Positions 5,169-10,376 of a DNA stretch of 10,376 nucleotides are shown piece after piece. Origin of the DNA: an uncultured Gammaproteobacteria bacterium (lineage in GTDB: Bacteria; Pseudomonadota; Gammaproteobacteria; Steroidobacterales; JABDMI01); contig CALHVH010000104.1 in assembly GCA_938039225.1 (NCBI GenBank), forward strand, positions 1 to 10,376, read 5' to 3'. Position 1 is the stretch's first letter. The number at the start of each line of letters is the position of its first letter. The notes beneath the pieces were generated by a model, which worked only from the letters and a program-made list of their open reading frames with translations, was not told the DNA's origin and searched no databases. A program made the translations under genes and the position numbers.

Positions 5169-7166
5169 ATGTCAAACAAAGCGAACGTAGTGAATAGACA
5201 GGTTTTTTACTCTTTATTGGGTATTACTTTGTTTTGTTTAGCTATATTTATGACCTTTTATTCAACCGGAATAAGCAAAACTGAGACCCCGTATTTTAGT
5301 TATATAGTTATTATTCTTTTTTTCTCGGGACTTTTTCTCTATTTTGGTCAAGAAAAGCATGATAGATCTATTAAAGGTGGAAAATTTTTACTACTTTTCT
5401 TTTTAGCCTATTCTTTGTGGTTGTTCATTGAACCTTATACAAGTACTTGGTTTGATATGAGTCGCTTATCAGCGTGGATACTTTTTTTAACCCCAATTAG
5501 TTTTTTTATTGGTAGTTTTATTAAGCTGAATAAACTCAGTCTCAAAATAATTTCTTTTTTTTACTTCAGCACAGGTTTGTTTCTTTTTTGTTGGAGCATT
5601 TTGCACTTAATTGTTGTGAAGGTTAGACCTGAAGGTCCAACTCATGATTCCAATGTTTTTGCTGGCCTATTATTATTTTTTATAGTTCCATTAACTGTTT
5701 ATTGGTTAATTACCAAATTTGAGACTACAAAAGAAAAGCGTCAATCTGACTTTATATTGCTGTATTTGTATTTTGGGTATTTAGGTTTTTTTGCTCCTCA
5801 TTCAAGAAGTGCTACAGGTGCCTTTATAATTATTGGAGTTTTGTTGGTAGCTAAATTTTATAAGGATGGTTTTGCGCTATCGATAAAGCAAAAACTACTA
5901 CCTCTTTTGTTTATCTTGATTTCCAGTTTTGCATTTATTAACTGGTATGCTGATTTTTCTTCGATGACTAGGGATTTGAGTGAAGACAAATCTTCACTTG
6001 TAAGACTAGAGATGTGGAAGGCTGGAATAGATATCTATAAAGAGAATAATAAATTAACAGGTATCGGTTTTAGCCAGTTTCCCGAGTTTTACGCTAGAAA
6101 TAGACCTGCAAGTGATACTAATACTGCAGGATTTCATGCGCACAATGACTATATTGAGTTTTTGGTAGAAGGTGGATTAATACAATTAATCTTTATTTGT
6201 ATTTTATCGGCTTATATTATTTATGCTTATTTAAAGTTGTTTTTTAATAAAAGCAAAGACAATCAAGGCTTAGTGATAGCATTCGTTGCATTAAGTACTT
6301 GTTGCGTGTACTTCATACAAGCAAATGTGAATTTCATATTTTATGTAGCTCCGAACGCAATTTTAATTGGAATATTATTGGCCTGTTTTAACAGGTTTGC
6401 TATAAAGGAAAAATCAGTTTTACCTTTGGCAGGAGGCTTAGGCTTAGGTGTATTTATCGTTTCAACAATATCGGTTTTAATGTTTTTACTAAACCTTTAC
6501 ATAAGTTTGTTTTTTTATTATTTACCCTCCGATTTGAGTCAAAAAAAATATCAAAATTTATTCAAGCAATCTCAAATACTGTCTTTAATTAATCCTAGAA
6601 CACTAAGTCTGCCACATTTTAATTTGAAGTATAAATTGCTTCAAATTGCAAAAAGTGATTATAAAGGTGATTTGGAGAACGATTTAACTTATATAGATAA
6701 AGAACTCAGTAGAGCGATAAGAAATAAAAACTATGATGCAGATACCGTTAAGTTTTTGGCAAAATATAATTCTGAAAATCCTGAAGTGTATAAGCAATTA
6801 GAGAAACTATTCCCGGAACAACAATTGTATAAACTTGATGCAGAGGAGCTTTATCTTTTATCTATTGAATATAATCCGTTGATGTATGGAAGTTTTTTAG
6901 CATTAAGAGATATGTACCTTGAACAAGGTAATAAAATGAAAGCTTATGAGTTGATTCGGGATGGGATTGTAGAATCACCAAATTTCAAAATTTTTATTGG
7001 ACCTTTTCAAGCAAAATCCCTGCTTACGGTGGTGGAAGATGCGGTGGAGTTGGGTTTGCAAGAAGAAGCGGAGAAATATGCACTGATAATTCTTGATGAG
7101 GCTCCTTGTTTTACGCCTGCATTGGAAGTTATGAAAAGAGAAAAACCCTCAGAGTGTAAAAAATAA
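5169..7166 (+). CDS. Wzy_C / O-antigen-ligase-type membrane protein, candidate pilin O-oligosaccharyltransferase
   Basis: 665 residues with about ten or more membrane segments between 12 and 450, then a soluble, helix-rich C-terminal part of about 210 residues (455-665). Hallmarks of the Wzy_C/WaaL/PglL superfamily are visible. They are SRSATGAF (212-219), with the Arg typical of the family, then VRLEMWKAGIDIYKEN (278-293) leading into GIGFSQF, and HAHNDYIEFLVEGG (323-336) in the large periplasmic loop. These proteins move lipid-linked glycans to an acceptor. Its place next to pilA suggests the acceptor is pilin, as for TfpO and PglL, but a lipid A-core ligase or a polymerase cannot be excluded. 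A strong GAGGTG site precedes the ATG. The gene is visibly more AT-rich than the pil genes (16 G+C in 60 bases at 5221-5280, against 29 in 60 at 2641-2700), which may mean later acquisition or simply membrane-protein composition. Confidence 0.8.
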   Translation: MSNKANVVNRQVFYSLLGITLFCLAIFMTFYSTGISKTETPYFSYIVIILFFSGLFLYFGQEKHDRSIKGGKFLLLFFLAYSLWLFIEPYTSTWFDMSRLSAWILFLTPISFFIGSFIKLNKLSLKIISFFYFSTGLFLFCWSILHLIVVKVRPEGPTHDSNVFAGLLLFFIVPLTVYWLITKFETTKEKRQSDFILLYLYFGYLGFFAPHSRSATGAFIIIGVLLVAKFYKDGFALSIKQKLLPLLFILISSFAFINWYADFSSMTRDLSEDKSSLVRLEMWKAGIDIYKENNKLTGIGFSQFPEFYARNRPASDTNTAGFHAHNDYIEFLVEGGLIQLIFICILSAYIIYAYLKLFFNKSKDNQGLVIAFVALSTCCVYFIQANVNFIFYVAPNAILIGILLACFNRFAIKEKSVLPLAGGLGLGVFIVSTISVLMFLLNLYISLFFYYLPSDLSQKKYQNLFKQSQILSLINPRTLSLPHFNLKYKLLQIAKSDYKGDLENDLTYIDKELSRAIRNKNYDADTVKFLAKYNSENPEVYKQLEKLFPEQQLYKLDAEELYLLSIEYNPLMYGSFLALRDMYLEQGNKMKAYELIRDGIVESPNFKIFIGPFQAKSLLTVVEDAVELGLQEEAEKYALIILDEAPCFTPALEVMKREKPSECKK

Positions 7167-8513
7167 CTAAAGCCCTAATTTTTCAATTTTATAACGTAAT
7201 TGTCTAAGCGTTAAGCCTAACTCTTTAGCCGTTTTAGTTTTATTGTATTTGTTTTTTGCTAGGGCTTTTTCGATAAGGTCTTTTTCTTGAACATTAAGAA
7301 TGTCGTGAAGCCCACTTGCATCAGTATTGCTTTGTGTTTTGATTTCTCTCAGCATTAAATCATTAGATTGAATTTGCTGACCATCTGAGAGAGCAATCGC
7401 TCGTTCAAGTAAGTTTTCTAATTCTCTTACATTACCTGGAAAATGATAGTGTTTTAGTTTGGTTTTTGCCTCTTCGGAGAGAATAGGGAGTTTTAATCCT
7501 TGTTCAGTTGCTAAACGTTGCATGATGTGATCAGCAAGAATGAATAAGTCGTCATTTCGGTCCCTTAATGGAGGAACATTAATGTCAATAACATTTATGC
7601 GGTAATATAAATCCTCTCTGAAAGAACCGTCTTTGACCTTTTCTAAAAGATCCTTGTGAGTGGCACTCAGAATTCTTACATTAGCAGATATTTCTTCTGT
7701 ACCGCCAACGGGACGAACGGCCTTTTCTTGAATGACACGTAATAACTTTACTTGCATATGTAAAGGTAAATCACCCACTTCATCTAATAATAGCGTTCCG
7801 CCTTCAGCTGATCGGAAAAGCCCAAGCTTATCTGAAGTTGCACCTGTAAAGCTTCCTTTTTTATGGCCAAAGAATTCGCTTTCCATAAGTTCTGAGGGTA
7901 TTGCACCACAGTTCACTGGAATAAATGGCTGATCAGCTCTTGGTCCTATATCGTGAATTAAACGAGCAACCAGTTCTTTACCGGTACCTGACTCACCGCG
8001 AATATGTACTGGTGCTTGACTGCGAGCTACTTTTTTAATGAGAGTTTTAAGGTTATTGATGGCATCGGATTGGCCTAGAATTGACTTGCCTTTTTTGTCA
8101 TGTAAGTTTTCTTCAGCTAAATCTTCCGCTTCGATTTTAATTGCTGTTTCTACTAATTTACGTAACCAATTTAAATCTACAGGCTTTGAAACAAAATCGA
8201 AAGCACCAAGCTTTAAGGCTTTTACAGCTGCTTTAACATTACCATGAGCGGTAATTACGGCAACAGGAATGTGTGCAAAGTCTTTTTGCATCCACGCTAC
8301 GAAATCTAAGCCATCTCCATCAGGTAAGCGCATGTCAGTTAAGCATAAATCAATGGTGTTTGCGCTCATGCTATTTCGGCCATCTTCAAGTGTGGCTGCA
8401 GTAATGCAGTTTAAATCCATGCGTTTAAGCGTAATTGATAATAAATCGAGAATGTCTTGTTCATCATCAATGACTAAAACAGTGGCTTTTTGATTTTTTG
8501 CTTTTAAGACCAT
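7167..8513 (-). CDS. pilR: Sigma-54-dependent response regulator PilR
   Basis: 448 residues in the NtrC-family layout. The receiver domain (about 11-125) has Asp16/Asp17, phospho-acceptor Asp60, Thr88 and Lys110. The AAA+ domain (about 145-375) has Walker A GESGTGKE (173-180), the sigma-54 contact loop GSFTGA (220-225) and Walker B LLLDEV (241-246). A Fis-type helix-turn-helix ends the protein (NKTKTAKELGLTLRQLRYKI, 424-443). PilR activates pilin transcription with RNA polymerase-sigma-54 after phosphorylation by PilS. It begins 18 bases after the pilS stop. That gap is all A/T and has no Shine-Dalgarno, so translation is probably coupled to pilS or relies on an open A/U-rich start. Its stop codon abuts the stop of the convergent ligase gene. 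Confidence 0.95.
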   Translation of the reverse strand: MVLKAKNQKATVLVIDDEQDILDLLSITLKRMDLNCITAATLEDGRNSMSANTIDLCLTDMRLPDGDGLDFVAWMQKDFAHIPVAVITAHGNVKAAVKALKLGAFDFVSKPVDLNWLRKLVETAIKIEAEDLAEENLHDKKGKSILGQSDAINNLKTLIKKVARSQAPVHIRGESGTGKELVARLIHDIGPRADQPFIPVNCGAIPSELMESEFFGHKKGSFTGATSDKLGLFRSAEGGTLLLDEVGDLPLHMQVKLLRVIQEKAVRPVGGTEEISANVRILSATHKDLLEKVKDGSFREDLYYRINVIDINVPPLRDRNDDLFILADHIMQRLATEQGLKLPILSEEAKTKLKHYHFPGNVRELENLLERAIALSDGQQIQSNDLMLREIKTQSNTDASGLHDILNVQEKDLIEKALAKNKYNKTKTAKELGLTLRQLRYKIEKLGL

Positions 8514-8531
8514 AATATTTTTTAAATTTAT

Positions 8532-10181
8532 TTATTGTTTAGTCCAACGTTCAGAGTCTGCAAATAATATTCTAAAACAAGCCCCTTGTTGCTCTAAGTT
8601 TTCAGCCACCAAGGTGGATTGATTAAGCGAACATAACTCACGAGCAATATATAGCCCGAGACCAGTGCCGCTATTGTTTCCTGATTGAAAGGGTTCGAAG
8701 AGTTCTTCAACGACATGCTCCTCCAAACCCTTACCATTATCACAAATATCTAATTTTAATCGTCCAGATGCTTGATGTCGTCCAATAACACAATCAATTC
8801 TAACCTCTATTGGAGTCAGTCCTGAATGATTTAAAGCATTATCAAAAATGTTACCAATAACTTGCCGCAGTTGAGACTCTCCAAAAGGGGCAAGTTGAGA
8901 TGATATATCTGAATTAGTAAATTCATCTTTTTCAATAGTTATGTTGATTTGATCAAGATTGATTTCTTTGGTTTCAGTGTATTCCGCAATATAGTTATTC
9001 AACCAAATTTCAATATTTAATAAATCGGGTTTATCTAAAGGTGCTCTAGTAAGTCCAAGTACATTCTCAATAATTTGATTAACCCGTTTAACCTGTTTAT
9101 TTGTGATATTTGTAAAGTAGCGGTCGTCTTCATCTAGGTTTTCTGACTCGCTAAGCAACTGATTTGCATGACTGATGGCGGCAAGGGGATTGCGAATTTC
9201 ATGGGCTATACCAGCGCTTAAACGGCCCAGGGCAGCTAGTTTTGATTGTTGAACTTTTTCTTGAATTAAACTGATGTCTTCTATAAAAATCAGTGTGCCA
9301 TGTGAGGCGTCTAAACCAAGAGTAACGAAATTAGGTACTAAGTTGCTTAAGCCGTCAAAAGTAACTAATTGCTCATTGCGTGCATAAGGGTTTTTGATAA
9401 AGTCCTGCCATTTGGCATGTAATTTGGGAGCAAGTTCTGATAGATGATATCGACTTTTTGGGTTATGCGCACCTAAAAGTCTAGCAGCTGATTGGTTCAT
9501 TAAACGTGTGTAGCCATTTTCATCCAGAACTACTATGCTTTCACGCATTCGTTGTACCACATAATCATTCAATTGCGAAAGGTTGGCGATATCGACACCG
9601 CGACTTTTAGCTAGCGCTTCAGCATCTCGATAATTTTCTCCAAAGCGTTGGGCACCTATACTGGTTAGTAAAAGTAAAATTCCCAGCATTCCGGCGTTTG
9701 TATAATCAGCCAGTGAAGAGGTGCTGGCGAAATCAGATATGAGTAGTTGCGTAAGTATGGCAACTACACCCACAGAAGATGAAAACAAAGCGGCCTGTCT
9801 TGGTAATACTAATGCGGCGGCACTTAAAGAAAGAATAAGCATTAATCCCAATCCGCCATCGAACCCGCCACTGCTATACATCAAGATGGCAAAAATTACG
9901 CTATCAATCAAGCTCCCCGTTAGAGCCAATCTGGTCAGGCTATGTCTTTTATTTAATATACCAAAGCTCATTAAGATACTAAGTATCAATAATGCAATAA
10001 CCGCCGCTCTGAAGATACTGGGCTCTTGTACTCCCCAAGGACCTGCACTGCCAACAAATTCAAAAATAATTAAAAGAACTCCAGCAGCTAATAAACGCAC
10101 AAAGTTGACGATGCTTAGAAGTCGTCGGCTAATCTCGGAGTCTGCTTGGGTAATCGAAAGCTTATTGTTTAAAGGCAACAT
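8532..10181 (-). CDS. pilS: Sensor histidine kinase PilS
   Basis: 549 residues. Six hydrophobic segments fill the first 180 residues (about 27-42, 58-76, 87-102, 109-126, 132-149, 163-177), as in PilS, which in Pseudomonas senses pilin levels in the inner membrane. A PAS-like domain follows (about 200-305, VVLDENGYTRLMNQSAARLLG). Then comes the dimerisation/phospho-acceptor helix with His327 in SAGIAHEIRNPLAAI, and the ATPase domain with N box NIFDNALNHS (444-453), G1 DNGKGL (481-486) and G2 GTGLGLYI (505-512). All catalytic motifs are intact. The ATG at 10181 has no Shine-Dalgarno; a sigma-70-like promoter sits so close that the mRNA may be leaderless. It is followed at 18 bases by pilR, clearly one operon. 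Confidence 0.94.
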   Translation of the reverse strand: MLPLNNKLSITQADSEISRRLLSIVNFVRLLAAGVLLIIFEFVGSAGPWGVQEPSIFRAAVIALLILSILMSFGILNKRHSLTRLALTGSLIDSVIFAILMYSSGGFDGGLGLMLILSLSAAALVLPRQAALFSSSVGVVAILTQLLISDFASTSSLADYTNAGMLGILLLLTSIGAQRFGENYRDAEALAKSRGVDIANLSQLNDYVVQRMRESIVVLDENGYTRLMNQSAARLLGAHNPKSRYHLSELAPKLHAKWQDFIKNPYARNEQLVTFDGLSNLVPNFVTLGLDASHGTLIFIEDISLIQEKVQQSKLAALGRLSAGIAHEIRNPLAAISHANQLLSESENLDEDDRYFTNITNKQVKRVNQIIENVLGLTRAPLDKPDLLNIEIWLNNYIAEYTETKEINLDQINITIEKDEFTNSDISSQLAPFGESQLRQVIGNIFDNALNHSGLTPIEVRIDCVIGRHQASGRLKLDICDNGKGLEEHVVEELFEPFQSGNNSGTGLGLYIARELCSLNQSTLVAENLEQQGACFRILFADSERWTKQ

Positions 10182-10187
10182 TCATAA

Positions 10188-10216
10188 ATTGTATGCGAAT
10201 TAGTGACTTATGCCCA
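10188..10216 (-). promoter_or_regulatory. Candidate sigma-70 promoter of pilSR
   Basis: On the minus strand TGGGCA (10216-10211) and TACAAT (10193-10188) are spaced by 17 bases, matching the -35 at four of six and the -10 at five of six positions. The predicted start, seven bases further, is 10181, the first base of the pilS ATG. Confidence 0.45.
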
Positions 10217-10281
10217 TTGTTTTTACTTTTCTTGGCATATTGTGTGGGCAATAAAACAACATCTTTGCTTAGTTGGGCACT

Positions 10282-10318
10282 TTCAGGGAAAATACGCGCC
10301 CTGAACGCTGAATTCAGC
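10282..10318 (+). promoter_or_regulatory. Paired hairpins in the sucC leader
   Basis: TTCAGGG (10282-10288) pairs perfectly with CCCTGAA (10299-10305) around ten bases. Immediately after, GCTGAATTCAGC (10307-10318) is a perfect 12-base palindrome followed by AATTTTTA. The CTGAA at 10301-10305 can pair instead with TTCAG at 10313-10317, so the two folds exclude each other. They lie 33-69 bases upstream of the sucC ATG. A regulatory role is inferred only; no sucC promoter could be identified with confidence. Confidence 0.4.
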
Positions 10319-10350
10319 CAATTTTTATAACATTACCCTTAGGATCTCAG

Positions 10351-10376
10351 ATGAATCTACATGAGTATCAGTCTAA
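10351..10376 (+). CDS. sucC: Succinyl-CoA ligase beta subunit SucC (first 8 codons, cut by the window edge)
   Basis: The plus strand reads ATG then NLHEYQS before the edge. MNLHEYQ is the strongly conserved N-terminus of the ADP-forming succinyl-CoA synthetase beta subunit, which makes succinate and ATP from succinyl-CoA in the TCA cycle. An AGGA ribosome site (10341-10344) lies six bases before the ATG. Only eight codons are visible, so the call rests on that motif. It diverges from pilS; as I recall, sucC next to pilS is also seen in some Xanthomonadales. Confidence 0.8.

Noticed and set aside
10165..10185. Tiny overlapping frame starting four bases before the pilS ATG, considered as a regulatory upstream peptide
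   Set aside because: It has only seven codons, no ribosome site, and the predicted transcript start lies after its ATG.
9721..10203. A 160-codon open frame on the plus strand over the start of pilS
   Set aside because: It lies antisense to the membrane domain of pilS, has no family resemblance and no ribosome site; it is a shadow of the real gene.
1..10376. CRISPR arrays, insertion sequences, tRNA genes and prophage genes
   Set aside because: No regularly spaced repeats, transposase, integrase or tRNA-like fold was seen anywhere in the window.

Overview
This window is a complete type IV pilus (Tfp) core locus from a low-GC gammaproteobacterium. The pilA-pilB-pilC-pilD order, the neighbouring pilS-pilR two-component pair and the divergent sucC start all point to Gammaproteobacteria. 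I cannot name the genus from sequence alone. No mobile element, CRISPR array, tRNA or rRNA was seen.

Layout. The minus strand carries, in reading order from high to low coordinates: pilS (10181-8532), pilR (8513-7167), a first pilin gene (4790-4329), a second pilin gene (4209-3763), pilB (3371-1644), pilC (1568-360) and the 5' third of pilD (312 to the window edge). The plus strand carries one large Wzy_C/O-antigen-ligase-type membrane protein gene (5169-7166), which diverges from the first pilin gene and converges stop-to-stop on pilR. At 10351 the first eight codons of sucC begin, divergent from pilS.

How the genes fit together. PilS (six-TM sensor kinase) phosphorylates PilR (sigma-54 activator), which drives pilin transcription. 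I see two candidate sigma-54 promoters: one upstream of the first pilin gene (good -24, imperfect -12) and a better-spaced one about 175 bases upstream of pilB. PilD matures the two prepilins, PilC is the inner-membrane platform, and PilB is the extension ATPase. The ligase-type protein sits where a pilin glycosyltransferase would be expected, so it is a candidate pilin O-oligosaccharyltransferase; this is inferred from fold and context only.

Points that stand out: a textbook intrinsic-terminator shape inside the first 18 codons of pilD; a second pilin lacking the conserved Pro22 of the mature N-terminal helix; a strong terminator between the two pilin genes; stem-loops placed exactly where both predicted sigma-54 transcripts would start; a 17-base near-perfect direct repeat flanking the pilB promoter; a possible leaderless pilS mRNA; and mutually exclusive hairpins in the sucC leader.
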